64,000 bases of DNA from Allofournierella sp. (lineage in GTDB: Bacteria; Bacillota; Clostridia; Oscillospirales; Ruminococcaceae), in NCBI GenBank assembly GCA_020025635.1, contig JAHHRU010000009.1:22106-86105 (forward strand), in the 5' to 3' direction. This document shows positions 25,725-35,731 of the stretch, in pieces; positions within the stretch are counted from its first letter, which is position 1, and the number at the start of each line of letters is the position of its first letter. A program made the position numbers and the translations under genes. The notes below the pieces were generated by a model, which did not search any database, was not told the DNA's origin, and saw nothing but the letters and a program-made list of their open reading frames with translations.

Positions 25725-28700
25725 TTAGAAAAAGCTCACCTGGCTGGTATCCGGCAGGTCCCCCAGGGCGCCTGCGTTTTTCAGGTTCTCCATCACGGCG
25801 GTGGAAACACCGGTTGCCTGCTGCAATTCCTCAATGGAAATATACTGCTGGCCATTGATGGTTGCCTTTTCCAGCGCAAAGGCGGCGGCTTCGCCCACAC
25901 CTTTCAGCGCCGTAAAGGGCAGGCGCACCTTTTCATCTTCCAGCACATACTGGTTTGCCCGGCTCTTGCCAAGCTTGATGGGCAGGAATTCATAGCCCCG
26001 CTCCAGCATTTCATTCACCAGCTGCAGCGAAACCTGAATGTCCTCGTCCTTTGCCTTCTTTTCTTCCCGCAGGCGCTGTTCCACCTCTTTCAGGTGCTGG
26101 TGGGCCACCTTGGGCCCACCCACAGCGGCCTCATAGTCGATATCATCGCCTCGAACGGTGAAATAGGTGGCGTAGAACGCCTGGGGATGATAGACCTTGA
26201 ACCACATCAGGCGGATGGCCGCGATCAGGTAGGCCACCGCATGGGCCTTCGGGAACATATATTTGATCTTCCGACAGGAATCCATATACCATTCCGGCAC
26301 GCCGCATTCCCGCATCTTTTCTTCGGCTCCCGGCGGGAAACCGCCCTTTGCAACCTTACCTTTACGGGTAAGCTCCATGATGTTGAACGCAAGCTTGGGT
26401 TCCAGCCCTTTGTGCAGAAGGTAGGTCATGATGCTGTCACGGCAGCCGATAACGTCGGAAATGGTGCAGGTGCCGTCCTTGATCAGGTCCTGTGCGTTGC
26501 CGTTCCAAACGTCGGTACCGTGCGACAGACCCGAGATCTGGATCAGGTCGCTGAAGTTTTTCGGCTGGGCCTCAATGAGCATCTGCCGAACGAAGGGGGT
26601 GCCCAGCTCCGGGATGCCGAAGGTGCCGGTCTCGCTGCCGATCTGTTCCGAGGTGACCCCCAGCGCCGCCGGGCTGACCAGCAGGCTGATCACGTCCCGG
26701 TCGTTCATGGGCACATCCTCCATGGGGATGCCGGTCATGTTTTCCAGATATTTATACATGGTGGGAACATCATGGCCCAGCTCGTCCAGCTTGAGCAGCG
26801 TATCGTGCAGATATTTGAATTCGAAATGGGTGGTCAATACACCCTTTTCCTTATCATCGGCCGGGTGCTGAATGGGGCAGAAGTCCTGGATCTCGTGGGA
26901 ATCAGGCACAACGACCATGCCGCCGGGATGCTGGCCGGTGGTACGCTTCACGCCGGTGCAGCCAACGGTGAGCCGGTTTTCTTCGGCACGGTTCACGGTG
27001 CGGCCCCGCTCTTCCAGATATTTGCGCACATAACCGTAGGCGGTTTTATCCTGCAGGCCCGAAACCGTTCCCGCCTTGAACACATACTCCTTGCCGAACA
27101 GCTCCTCGGTGTACCGGTGCACCTGGCTCTGGTATTCGCCGGAGAAGTTCAGGTCGATATCCGGTTCCTTGTCGCCATCGAAGCCCAGGAAGGTTTCAAA
27201 GGGGATGTCGTGGCCGTCCACGATCATTTTGGTGCCGCATTCCGGGCAGTTTTTGTCCGGAAGATCAAAGCCGTCGGCCACACTGCCGTCGGTGATGAAC
27301 TCGCTGTGCTTGCAGTTCGGGCACAGATAATGAGGCGGCAGGCTGTTCACCTCGGAAATGCCCGAGAAGTGGGCCACGGCCGAGGAGCCAACCGAACCAC
27401 GGCTGCCCACCTGATAGCCGCCTGCATTGGAGTAGGCCACCAGCTTTACCGCGATCACATACAAAACCGCAAAGCCGTGTCCGCAGATGGAGTCAAGCTC
27501 CCGCTGCAGCCGCTTTTCCACGATTTCCGGCAAGGGGTCGCCGTAATGCTTTTTCGCCGTGGACCAGGTCGCATCACGCAGCTGCTGCTCGGCGCCCTCA
27601 ATGGAGGGCGGGAAGGTTCCCTTGGGGATGGCCCGGATGCCGCCGTCACACATGTCGGCGATCTTGTTGGGGTTTTTCACCACCACCTCAAAGGCTTTTT
27701 CCGGGGGCAGGTAGTTGAACTGGGCCAGCATGTCCTCGGTTGTACGGTAATAAAGGGGCGGCTGATTGTCCGCATCCTTAAAGCCGTTGCCCGCCTGCAG
27801 CACCGCACGGTAGATGGAATCCTCCGGATCCTGGAAGTGCACGTCGCCAGTGGCAACCACCGGCTTGTTCAGCGTTTCGCCCAGGCGGATCACCGTTCGG
27901 TTGAACTCCTGGATGCGCTCGATGGAATCCACCATATGTTCTCTGAGCATGTATTCGTTGTTGCCCAGGGGCTGGATCTCCAAAAAGTCGTAATATTCCG
28001 CAATGCGGCAAAGCTCCGAAAACTCCCGCTCTTCCACAATGGCCCGGTACAGCTCGCCCGCTTCGCAGGCGGACCCCACCAAAATGCCCTCCCGGTATTT
28101 GTCCAGAACGCTGCGGGGCACCCGGGGCTTTTTGAAGAAGTATTTGGTGTGGGCCTCGCTCACGATCTTATACAGGTTTTTCAGCCCCAGCTGGTTGCGG
28201 GCCAGCAGGATGATGTGGTTGTATTTCTTTTTGATAACAGCCGTGTTGCCGCCCGCAAGGCCGGTGTTGATGCCCTCCACCGTCTTAACGCCTTTCAAGG
28301 CCAGGTCCTCCAGCATTTTGCAGAAGATCTTGGCCAGCGCCATGGCATCATCCGCCGCCCGGTGGTGGTTGAAGGGCTCGATTTCCAAATGGTCGTTGAT
28401 GGTATTCAGTTTATAATTGCGCAGGCCCTTGTAAAGGCTCTGGGCCATGGGCAGGGTATCGATGTAGGCATTTTCCAGCCGGATGCCTGCCCGCTCGGCC
28501 GCTTTGCGCATAAAGCGCATATCAAAGCTGTGGGCATTGTGGGCAATGAGCACCCGGCCTGCCGCAAATTCCGCAAACTGCCGGATGCCCTCTTCCGGGC
28601 TGGGTGCGTTTGCCACCATGGCATCGGTGATGCCGGTCAGCTCCACAACTTTCGGCGGGATGGGCTTGCCCGGGTTCACAAAAGTATCAAAGGTTTCGGT

Positions 28701-30011
28701 GATCTGTCCGTTTTCCACCACCACTGCGCCGATTTCGGTCAGTACTTCGGTTTTGGGGTCAAGGCCGGTAGTCTCGGTATCAAACACCACAAAGCTGCCA
28801 CTGAGCGGCCCGGAGGCTTCGCCATACACCACCGGGATCATATCATCCACAAAATAGCCCTCACAGCCGTAAAGCACCTTGAAATCCGGGTCGCTTTTGT
28901 GGATCGCATCCGCCGCAAGCATCGCTTCCGGGAAGCCCTGGCACACGCCGTGGTCGGTAATGGCAATGGCCCGATGGCCCATGCGGTGTGCGGTGCGCAC
29001 GATCTCGCCCGGGTCACAGAAGCCGTCCATGGAGGAAAGCTTGGTATGCAGATGCAGCTCCACCCGTTTTTCGGGAGCGTGGTCCTCCCGGGGGCGGCGC
29101 TCTGCCTGGAGCACATCGTAAGGATACACCACATAATCCCGCTCGTACTTATCGTAGCTGCACTCGCCCTTCAAAATCAGGGTGGTGCCCTTTTTCAGAT
29201 CTTCCCAGCGGGACATATCCTCCCCTTCCCGGCTGCGCAGCTTCAGGCTGACCGAGCCGGTATAGTCGGTGATGGAAATGATATAGCTCTTCTGATAGTT
29301 GCCCTTTACCTCCACCGCAAAAACATCGCCCCAAATGGTGATTTTTCCGCTTTCGGGGCCAACATCTTTCAGGCGGGTCATTTCGCCGGGCTTGAAGGCC
29401 TTGCCGTGGAACACCGTTACCGGCTTATCGGTCAGGTCCAGGCCGGGCACCTTCACCTGGATGGAAGGCTTCTTTGCCTCAAACTGAGGTGCGGGCACCT
29501 TTTTCAGCACATGCTGTTCCCATTCTTCGGCACTTACCTCTTTGCCCAGAGGTTCCAGGGTGACTTCCGGGGCGGTGCCGGTGCGCTCGCCGATGAGGGT
29601 GCTGAGCTTTTCGGGGAAATGCACGCTTTCCAGCACCTTTCGGCCCACAGGCACCCCCACCGTCAGGCATCCGTCTGCCAGCTGGTAGGTGGCCCCGTTC
29701 AGAAAGCCGTTGATGGGAATTCCGTTTTGGCCCAGCTCATGCACCATGGCCACCACGCTTTCGGGCGTGATGCGCTCAAACGGAAAATAATTGCACACCG
29801 CCAGCTCCCAGCCCTCAAACTCCGGCTGGAGCGAGGCGCAGAGCCGGTTGCACAGCGAAACCGGAATGGGGGCGGCACTTTGCAGGCTGATTTTCACTTT
29901 TTGGCTGTTGCGCAAAAGCTCCACCCGGTCCACGATCACGCCGGCAAAGCTCTGCGCAAAGACCGCATCCCCGCCGAACTGGGGCCAGAGCTGACTCACC
30001 AAAGGTTTCAA
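25725..30011 (-). CDS. polC: DNA polymerase III alpha subunit, PolC type
   Basis: PolC is the replicative polymerase of low-GC Gram-positive bacteria, with built-in proofreading. The 1428-residue protein shows, in order, an N-terminal domain, an OB-fold (about 220-310), a split PHP domain opening with ELHLHTKLSSMDG near 325, an inserted DEDD 3'-5' exonuclease with VVFDTETTGLD near 410 and HNAHSFDMRFM, a zinc motif CPNC...CPEC near 895-920, and the polymerase palm with DIDLNF near 950. Start is TTG behind GGGAGGGAG. It is the last gene of the pyrH operon, separated from ispG by a hairpin of uncertain strength. Confidence 0.98.
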   Translation of the reverse strand: MKPLVSQLWPQFGGDAVFAQSFAGVIVDRVELLRNSQKVKISLQSAAPIPVSLCNRLCASLQPEFEGWELAVCNYFPFERITPESVVAMVHELGQNGIPINGFLNGATYQLADGCLTVGVPVGRKVLESVHFPEKLSTLIGERTGTAPEVTLEPLGKEVSAEEWEQHVLKKVPAPQFEAKKPSIQVKVPGLDLTDKPVTVFHGKAFKPGEMTRLKDVGPESGKITIWGDVFAVEVKGNYQKSYIISITDYTGSVSLKLRSREGEDMSRWEDLKKGTTLILKGECSYDKYERDYVVYPYDVLQAERRPREDHAPEKRVELHLHTKLSSMDGFCDPGEIVRTAHRMGHRAIAITDHGVCQGFPEAMLAADAIHKSDPDFKVLYGCEGYFVDDMIPVVYGEASGPLSGSFVVFDTETTGLDPKTEVLTEIGAVVVENGQITETFDTFVNPGKPIPPKVVELTGITDAMVANAPSPEEGIRQFAEFAAGRVLIAHNAHSFDMRFMRKAAERAGIRLENAYIDTLPMAQSLYKGLRNYKLNTINDHLEIEPFNHHRAADDAMALAKIFCKMLEDLALKGVKTVEGINTGLAGGNTAVIKKKYNHIILLARNQLGLKNLYKIVSEAHTKYFFKKPRVPRSVLDKYREGILVGSACEAGELYRAIVEEREFSELCRIAEYYDFLEIQPLGNNEYMLREHMVDSIERIQEFNRTVIRLGETLNKPVVATGDVHFQDPEDSIYRAVLQAGNGFKDADNQPPLYYRTTEDMLAQFNYLPPEKAFEVVVKNPNKIADMCDGGIRAIPKGTFPPSIEGAEQQLRDATWSTAKKHYGDPLPEIVEKRLQRELDSICGHGFAVLYVIAVKLVAYSNAGGYQVGSRGSVGSSAVAHFSGISEVNSLPPHYLCPNCKHSEFITDGSVADGFDLPDKNCPECGTKMIVDGHDIPFETFLGFDGDKEPDIDLNFSGEYQSQVHRYTEELFGKEYVFKAGTVSGLQDKTAYGYVRKYLEERGRTVNRAEENRLTVGCTGVKRTTGQHPGGMVVVPDSHEIQDFCPIQHPADDKEKGVLTTHFEFKYLHDTLLKLDELGHDVPTMYKYLENMTGIPMEDVPMNDRDVISLLVSPAALGVTSEQIGSETGTFGIPELGTPFVRQMLIEAQPKNFSDLIQISGLSHGTDVWNGNAQDLIKDGTCTISDVIGCRDSIMTYLLHKGLEPKLAFNIMELTRKGKVAKGGFPPGAEEKMRECGVPEWYMDSCRKIKYMFPKAHAVAYLIAAIRLMWFKVYHPQAFYATYFTVRGDDIDYEAAVGGPKVAHQHLKEVEQRLREEKKAKDEDIQVSLQLVNEMLERGYEFLPIKLGKSRANQYVLEDEKVRLPFTALKGVGEAAAFALEKATINGQQYISIEELQQATGVSTAVMENLKNAGALGDLPDTSQVSFF

Positions 30012-30038
30012 AATTCGATCTCCCTCCCAGAGAACAAA

Positions 30039-30082
30039 GTGCGCCTGCGGGTGAGCCCCTTGGGGCCCATTCGCAGGCGCAC
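30039..30082 (-). terminator. GC-rich hairpin between ispG and polC
   Basis: GTGCGCCTGCG (30039-30049) pairs perfectly with CGCAGGCGCAC (30072-30082), with a 22-base loop that can itself pair (GCCCCTTGGGGC). On the minus strand TTTGTT follows, a weak T-run, so it may only reduce read-through into polC. Confidence 0.6.
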
Positions 30083-30092
30083 GGTTTTCTTC

Positions 30093-31142
30093 TTACAGCT
30101 TGTGGATCTCTTCGATCAGCTGACCCACGATATCACCGTGCAGCATGCGGACCTTTTCGCCCTTGATGAACAAAAGAGCCTCTTCGGCATCCTTGCCGCC
30201 GGCAATGCCGATATCACACTCACGGGCTTCACCGGGGCCGTTCACAACGCAGCCCATTACCGCCACCTTGATGGGCTTTTCGTAGCCCTTCATGCGGCGC
30301 TCCACCTCATCGGCGATTTCGGCCACATGGATGTTGGTGCGCCCGCAGGTGGGGCAGCTGATGATTTCGGGGCCGTTCACGGCAAAGCCGGCCGCCCGCA
30401 GGATATCATAGCCTGCCTGCACTTCCTTTTCCGGGTCATCGCTCAAAGACACCCGCAGGGTATCGCCGATGCCGTCCAAAAGCAGGCCGCCGATGCCCAT
30501 GCCGGATTTGATCAGGCCCATGCGGTAGGTTCCGGCCTCGGTCACGCCCACATGCAGGGGGTAATCGCACTGCTCGCTGAGCATTCGGTACGCCTTCATC
30601 ATGGTGGGCACATTGCTGGACTTGATGGAAATGACAATGTTGTTGAAATCATGCTTTTCCAGCAGCCGCACATGATACATAGCGCTTTCCACCAGCGCTT
30701 CCGGCACGGGGGCACCGTATTTTGCCAGGATCTCTTTTTCCAGGCTGCCGGCGTTCACACCGATGCGGATGGGAATATTTTTTGCGTTGCAGGCCTTGGC
30801 CACAGCACGCACCCGGTCATCGCCGCCGATGTTGCCGGGGTTCAGGCGGATCTTATCCACGCCTGCATCCACACAGGCCAGAGCGATGCGGTAGTCAAAA
30901 TGGATGTCGGCAACGAACGGAATGTCCACTGCGTTTTTCACAGCCTCGATCAGCCGCACATCCGTCATGGTGGGCACGCTGGCACGCAGGATCTGGCAGC
31001 CTGCCTCGGCCACACGCTTTGCCTGCTCCACATTGGCCTGCACATCCCGGGCCGGGGCGCAGAGCATGGTCTGCACAGCCACCGGGTTGTTTCCGCCGAT
31101 GGTCACATTGCCGATTTTCACTTCACGCTTGATGGTTCTCAT
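30093..31142 (-). CDS. ispG: 4-hydroxy-3-methylbut-2-enyl diphosphate synthase
   Basis: IspG (GcpE) reduces methylerythritol cyclodiphosphate to HMBDP in the MEP isoprenoid pathway, using a 4Fe-4S cluster. The 349-residue length is normal for the short bacterial form. The cluster ligands are visible as SCPTCGRTN near 262-270 and MGCVVNGPGEA near 298-308; the TIM-barrel N-terminus shows VAEAGCQILRASVPT and RLNPGNIGG. ATG start. It lies 26 bases after rseP, and dxr, the committing enzyme of the same pathway, is two genes upstream. Confidence 0.97.
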   Translation of the reverse strand: MRTIKREVKIGNVTIGGNNPVAVQTMLCAPARDVQANVEQAKRVAEAGCQILRASVPTMTDVRLIEAVKNAVDIPFVADIHFDYRIALACVDAGVDKIRLNPGNIGGDDRVRAVAKACNAKNIPIRIGVNAGSLEKEILAKYGAPVPEALVESAMYHVRLLEKHDFNNIVISIKSSNVPTMMKAYRMLSEQCDYPLHVGVTEAGTYRMGLIKSGMGIGGLLLDGIGDTLRVSLSDDPEKEVQAGYDILRAAGFAVNGPEIISCPTCGRTNIHVAEIADEVERRMKGYEKPIKVAVMGCVVNGPGEARECDIGIAGGKDAEEALLFIKGEKVRMLHGDIVGQLIEEIHKL

Positions 31143-31168
31143 CGTTTGTTCGTTCCTTTCGTTGTTTC

Positions 31169-32242
31169 TTACACAAACAGCCGGCCCAGGTCATTGAAGG
31201 TGGCAAAGGCCATCAGGCCCAGCAGCAGAACGAAGCCTGCCACATTTACCCAAACCTCCAGTTTCTGGGGCACCGGGCGGCGGAAAATGCCTTCATAGCA
31301 TACAAACACCAGCTTGCCGCCGTCCAGTGCGGGCAGGGGCAGCAGGTTGAAAACGCCCAGGTTGATGGTGAGCAGGGCCAACAGGCTCAAAAGCTGGTCA
31401 AGGCCCATGCCCGCCGCTTCGCCGATGGCACTCACGATGCCCACCGGGCCTGTAAGCTCGGTAACGCTCACCCGCCCGGTGAGCATATCAGCCAAAGAGC
31501 GGAATACAAGGCGGGCATAAAACACGGTGTGCAGCCCGGCCTGACGGATCACATTTCCGGCCGTATTCTCCAGCCGGTACACCTTAAAGCCCATGTTCAT
31601 CACCGGGGTGCCGTCGGGAGCCTCTTCCATGGTAAACTCCACATCCGGAAAGGAAAGCTTTTCGCCGGCCCGGCGCACAGTAAAATCGGCTTTGTGGTCT
31701 GTGCTGCGCTGAAGCTCGTAGATGATGTCATTCGCCACCAGGCACCGCCGTCCGTTGATGGAAAGGATCTCATCCCCCACCCGGATGCCGGAAGCGGCAA
31801 TGGGGGCGTTTTGGTCCAGCATGGCAACCGTGCGGCTCACCATCAGATTACCGCTGCCGAACAAAATGAGCAGCACCGCAAATCCCAGCACCAGGTTCAT
31901 GAAAGCACCCGCCACCAGCACCACGATCCGCTTGTGGACCGGGGCCTTAGGGTACGGGATGCCGGTTTTCTCTTCCTGGGGGATCTCCGGCAGCTCCTCC
32001 GCCGGTTCCTGGGCTGCACCGTCCTCCCCTTCCATGCTCACATATCCGCCCAGCGGCAACGCCCGAATGCTGTAACGGGTGCCTTTGCGGATGCGGCTGA
32101 ACAGGGCCGGCCCCATTCCGATGGAAAACTCATTCACCTGGATGCCCGCCCACTTGGCGCAGGCAAAGTGACCCAGCTCGTGAATCATTACAACAAGGCC
32201 GAAAATGATAATTGCCGACAGGGTGGTAATCAGAAATGACAT
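31169..32242 (-). CDS. rseP: Site-2 intramembrane zinc metalloprotease RseP/RasP
   Basis: An S2P protease cleaving substrates within the membrane, such as anti-sigma factors and leftover signal peptides. In the 357-residue protein the zinc motif HELGH is at 21-25 in the first membrane helix, a single PDZ domain spans about 115-195, and the second catalytic motif LPALDGGKL is near 305. Four membrane helices fit the family. The start ATG at 32242 has GAGGG upstream. The position between dxr and ispG is common in Clostridia. Confidence 0.95.
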   Translation of the reverse strand: MSFLITTLSAIIIFGLVVMIHELGHFACAKWAGIQVNEFSIGMGPALFSRIRKGTRYSIRALPLGGYVSMEGEDGAAQEPAEELPEIPQEEKTGIPYPKAPVHKRIVVLVAGAFMNLVLGFAVLLILFGSGNLMVSRTVAMLDQNAPIAASGIRVGDEILSINGRRCLVANDIIYELQRSTDHKADFTVRRAGEKLSFPDVEFTMEEAPDGTPVMNMGFKVYRLENTAGNVIRQAGLHTVFYARLVFRSLADMLTGRVSVTELTGPVGIVSAIGEAAGMGLDQLLSLLALLTINLGVFNLLPLPALDGGKLVFVCYEGIFRRPVPQKLEVWVNVAGFVLLLGLMAFATFNDLGRLFV

Positions 32243-32263
32243 GAATGCATTGTCCCTCTTTCT

Positions 32264-33415
32264 TTAGATATGGCTGCGCACAAAGCTGCGGGCCATCCGG
32301 TCGCACTGGTACACATCCTCCAGCGTATAATCACCGCCAAAGGAATCTCTGTCCACCACGGCTTCAACCAGCCGGCCGATATCCAAAAAGCCGATCTTGT
32401 CTTCCAGGAACAGACGCACGGCCTCTTCGTTGGCACCGTTTGCGGCGCAGGGGCCGAGGCCTCCCTTGCCAATGGCCTTTTTGCAGGCCGCAAGGCAACG
32501 GAAGGTTTCTTCGTCCGCCACATCAAAGGTGATGGATTTCAGGGTCGTGAAGTCCAGCTCCGGGGCGCAGCCGGGGCAGCGCTCCGGCCAGGTGAGCGCA
32601 TACTGGATGGGGATGCGCATATCGGGAACGCCCAGCTGGGCCAGAATGGAATTGTCGCTGAACTGCACCATAGAGTGAATGATGCTCTGGCGCTGGACCA
32701 CCACCTGGATCTTTTCGGGGGGCAGGCCAAACAGCCACACTGCCTCGATCAGCTCCAGGCCCTTGTTCATCAGGGTCGCCGAGTCAATGGTGATCTTGGC
32801 GCCCATATCCCAGTTGGGATGCTTTAAGGCATCCGCCTTGGTCTTTCCGGCCAGTTCCTCCTTCTTCATGCCGAAGAAGGGGCCGCCGGAAGCGGTGAGC
32901 AAAATTTTGGTGAGCTGCTTTGCCGAGTGTTCATCCTGCAGGCACTGGAAAATGGCCGAATGCTCACTGTCCACCGGGAGCAGCTTGACCCCGTGCTGTT
33001 CACAGGCACGGGTCACCAGATGGCCGCCGGTAACAAGGCTTTCCTTGTTTGCAAGCGCCACATCATGGCCGCTTTCCAGCGCAGCCAGAGTGGAGCCCAG
33101 GCCGGCAATGCCCACCACCGCATTCAGCACCACATCCGGGCCGTCCATGCGGGCAAGCTCCACCACACCTTCAGCACCCTTCAAAAGGCGGGGTGCACCT
33201 GAAACACCGGCAAGCCGGCCTTCCAGGCGGGCGTATGCCTCTTTATCGGCAACCGCCACAAATTTGGGATGGAATTCTGCGATCTGCTTTTCCAAAAGAT
33301 CCACATTCCGGCCCGCCGCCAGGCCGAAAATTTCGTACCCCTGCGCGCGGACCACATCCAGGCTCTGGGTCCCGATGGAACCGGTGGAGCCCAGCAGCGA
33401 CAATACCTTGGACAT
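32264..33415 (-). CDS. dxr: 1-deoxy-D-xylulose 5-phosphate reductoisomerase
   Basis: Dxr converts DXP to methylerythritol phosphate with NADPH. The 383-residue protein opens with the nucleotide-binding loop LGSTGSIGTQSLD at about 7-19, has the metal/catalytic segment LPVDSEHSAIFQ near 145-156, the flexible loop TASGGPF near 180 and the ligand motif MNKGLE near 213. ATG start behind AAGGGAGG. It is 18 bases downstream of cdsA in the same operon. Confidence 0.97.
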   Translation of the reverse strand: MSKVLSLLGSTGSIGTQSLDVVRAQGYEIFGLAAGRNVDLLEKQIAEFHPKFVAVADKEAYARLEGRLAGVSGAPRLLKGAEGVVELARMDGPDVVLNAVVGIAGLGSTLAALESGHDVALANKESLVTGGHLVTRACEQHGVKLLPVDSEHSAIFQCLQDEHSAKQLTKILLTASGGPFFGMKKEELAGKTKADALKHPNWDMGAKITIDSATLMNKGLELIEAVWLFGLPPEKIQVVVQRQSIIHSMVQFSDNSILAQLGVPDMRIPIQYALTWPERCPGCAPELDFTTLKSITFDVADEETFRCLAACKKAIGKGGLGPCAANGANEEAVRLFLEDKIGFLDIGRLVEAVVDRDSFGGDYTLEDVYQCDRMARSFVRSHI

Positions 33416-33433
33416 CTGAATACCTCCCTTGGA

Positions 33434-34321
33434 TCAGCCGAGCACCGTTACAGACACGGCCGTTTTTAAAACCGGCATGACCGAAACCATGAACCAAACT
33501 GCAATGGCTACCACCGGCATGATAAACAATACGCTGTCGAACCGGTCCAAAATTCCTCCGTGGCCGGGAAAAATGGTACCGTAATCTTTGATTTTGCACT
33601 GGCGCTTCACAGCTGAGGCAAAAAGGTCGCCCAGAATGCCCAAAACCGAGCAGGCCATGCCCAGAACAAAAATTGCAGGATAAGCGAAGGTCCCGCCCAC
33701 TGCTCCGTCGGTGAGCGCGCGGGCCGCGGCTGTGATGCCCACACCCAGGATGCCGGAACCCAGTACACCGCCAATGGCGCCTTCCACCGTCTTTTTGGGG
33801 CTCACGATGGGGGCCAGCTTATGTTTGCCGAAGAAATATCCGCTGAAATAAGCGAATGTATCGCCGCCCCAGGCAAAGGCAAGGCCGGTCAGGATAAGAT
33901 AAATGGCTTCCGTGCTGGGCAAAGCGCTGCGGATGTACACCAAAGAATAGAAACCGGCAATGATCACAGCGCTGAACATGGTCATTCCGCCCAGCTTTGC
34001 GGCGCTGAGGGTCTGGCTTCTGCGGATCAGGCAGATGGCAAGATACAGCATCAAAAGATAGGTGCAGGGCACCAGCAGGGTCTTTACCTGCAGATCGCCG
34101 ATGAGGGGGTAGGGCGAAAACATCACCAGCAGGATGTATGGTACGAACGGAACAAACAGATTATTTGTTTTTTCGCCCAGATCATAGGCCTTGAAAATTT
34201 CGTGCACACCGATGATGGCGATAAGGCTCACCGCCAGCTCCAAAACCGGGGTATTGAACAAAAGCATCACAACGCCCAAAACAAGCAGACCGACAACGGC
34301 CGTTATAATTCGAGTTTTCAC
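33434..34321 (-). CDS. cdsA: Phosphatidate cytidylyltransferase
   Basis: CdsA makes CDP-diacylglycerol, precursor of all membrane phospholipids. The 295-residue protein has about eight membrane segments and the C-terminal signature with SAVKRQCKIKDYG followed by PGHGGILDRFDS near 235-265. I start at the GTG at 34321, which has AGGAGG eight bases upstream; the longer frame runs into uppS. It follows uppS by 25 bases, consistent with the conserved frr-uppS-cdsA-dxr block. Confidence 0.95.
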   Translation of the reverse strand: MKTRIITAVVGLLVLGVVMLLFNTPVLELAVSLIAIIGVHEIFKAYDLGEKTNNLFVPFVPYILLVMFSPYPLIGDLQVKTLLVPCTYLLMLYLAICLIRRSQTLSAAKLGGMTMFSAVIIAGFYSLVYIRSALPSTEAIYLILTGLAFAWGGDTFAYFSGYFFGKHKLAPIVSPKKTVEGAIGGVLGSGILGVGITAAARALTDGAVGGTFAYPAIFVLGMACSVLGILGDLFASAVKRQCKIKDYGTIFPGHGGILDRFDSVLFIMPVVAIAVWFMVSVMPVLKTAVSVTVLG

Positions 34322-34346
34322 AAAAATCCTCCTGATAACAGACCGC

Positions 34347-35060
34347 TCAGATCCCGCCGAACCGGCGGCTGCGGTGGTTGAACTCTTCAATGGCGGTATC
34401 CAGATCGTCCCGGGTGAAGTCGGGCCAAAGCACATCCATCTCCACCAACTCCGAATAGGCTGCCTGCCAGAGCATAAAGTTGGACAGGCGCTTTTCTCCG
34501 CTGGGCCGCAGGATGAAATCCGGGTCCTTCTGGCCGCGGGTATACATGCAGTCCGACATCATCTCTTCGGTGATGTCCTGCGGCTGGAGAGCACCGTCCT
34601 TTACACGCTGGGCCAGAATCTGCGCTGCACGCACGATCTCCGGGCGGCCGCCGTAGTTTACCGCAATGTTCAGCACCATGCCGGTGTTGCTGCGGGTACG
34701 CTCTTCGATCTCGTTCATCTGCTTTTGATATTTGGGTGCAAGGGCCGTGCGGTCACCCAGAAAAACCACCCGATTGTTTTCTTTTTCATAGTCGAAAGCC
34801 TTGATCAGGTAGTCGCCGAACAGCCGCATGATGGAGCTTACCTCCTCTTCCGGCCGTTTCCAGTTTTCGGTGGAAAAGGCATAGAAGGTAACCGATGCCA
34901 CTCCCAGCGCGTTGCAGTAGCGGGTAATGTCCTGAAACACTTCGGCGCCTTTTTTGTGGCCTGCGGTGCGGGGCAGCCCCCGTTTTTTGGCCCAGCGGCC
35001 GTTGCCGTCCATAATGATGCCGATGCTCAGGCCCTTCGCAAAATCTTCCGCGTGAGGCAT
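34347..35060 (-). CDS. uppS: Isoprenyl transferase (undecaprenyl diphosphate synthase)
   Basis: UppS builds the C55 cis-prenyl diphosphate that carries cell-wall intermediates. The 237-residue protein shows the cis-prenyltransferase motifs: IIMDGNGRWAKKRGL at about 15-29 (catalytic Asp), GHKKGAE near 34, FYAFSTENWKRP near 62 and the C-terminal DPDFILRPSGEKRLSNF near 180 with LWQAAYSE. ATG start. It uses products of the MEP pathway whose genes dxr and ispG follow in the same operon. Confidence 0.96.
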   Translation of the reverse strand: MPHAEDFAKGLSIGIIMDGNGRWAKKRGLPRTAGHKKGAEVFQDITRYCNALGVASVTFYAFSTENWKRPEEEVSSIMRLFGDYLIKAFDYEKENNRVVFLGDRTALAPKYQKQMNEIEERTRSNTGMVLNIAVNYGGRPEIVRAAQILAQRVKDGALQPQDITEEMMSDCMYTRGQKDPDFILRPSGEKRLSNFMLWQAAYSELVEMDVLWPDFTRDDLDTAIEEFNHRSRRFGGI

Positions 35061-35135
35061 TTGCGCACTCTCCTTCCCTTACAAAACGGTGGCCGCGCAC
35101 AGTTGAACGCGCGCGGCACACCGATGTTTGTTCTG

Positions 35136-35690
35136 TCAGATCTCCATGATCTCTGCGTTTTTCAGGCTGCACTCTTCATCGATGCGCTTGACAAACTTAT
35201 CTGTGATCTTCTGGATCTGTTCTTCCAGATTCTTCTGGTCGTCCTCAGTGATCTCACTGTTTTTCTTCAGGGCCTTGAATTTGTCCATTGCCTCACGGCG
35301 GATGTTGCGCACCGCGATCTTGGCTTCCTCGCCCAGCTTCTGAACGTCCTTGGTCAGCTGACGGCGGCGCTCTTCGGTGGGTGCGGGGAACACCAGGCGG
35401 ATCACACGGCCGTCATTGGTGGGGTTGATGCCGATATCGCTTACCAGCAGCGCATGCTCAATGGGGTGGATCAGAGTGGGATCCCAAGGAGTAATGGTCA
35501 GGATCCGGGCTTCTGCCACTGCCACAGCGGCCATCTGATTGATGGGGGTGGGTGCACCGTAGTAATCGACCATCACACGATCCAGGATGGCGGGATTTGC
35601 GCGGCCGGCGCGAATGGATGCAAATTCACGCTGCAGATGGCCAACCGCTCCATTCATTTTTTCCTCATATGCCTTGGTGTACTCGCTCAT
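35136..35690 (-). CDS. frr: Ribosome recycling factor
   Basis: RRF, with EF-G, splits the post-termination ribosome. The 184-residue length is exact for the family. Motifs include the N-terminal AYEEKMNGAV and AGRANPAILD near 26-35, VDYYGAPTPINQMA near 41-54 and the C-terminal KITDKFVKRIDE. ATG start with AAGGAGAA ahead. It lies 41 bases after pyrH, the usual pair. Confidence 0.97.
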   Translation of the reverse strand: MSEYTKAYEEKMNGAVGHLQREFASIRAGRANPAILDRVMVDYYGAPTPINQMAAVAVAEARILTITPWDPTLIHPIEHALLVSDIGINPTNDGRVIRLVFPAPTEERRRQLTKDVQKLGEEAKIAVRNIRREAMDKFKALKKNSEITEDDQKNLEEQIQKITDKFVKRIDEECSLKNAEIMEI

Positions 35691-35731
35691 GATTTTATTC
35701 TCCTTTTTCCGGCTTTTGAAAGCCTCACTTG

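Noticed and set aside
26094..31298. Open frame of more than 1,700 codons on the plus strand opposite polC and ispG
   Set aside because: It is the mirror of high-GC coding sequence on the minus strand; polC and ispG carry full motifs, whereas the plus-strand product has low complexity, many His/Gly/Val and no domain.
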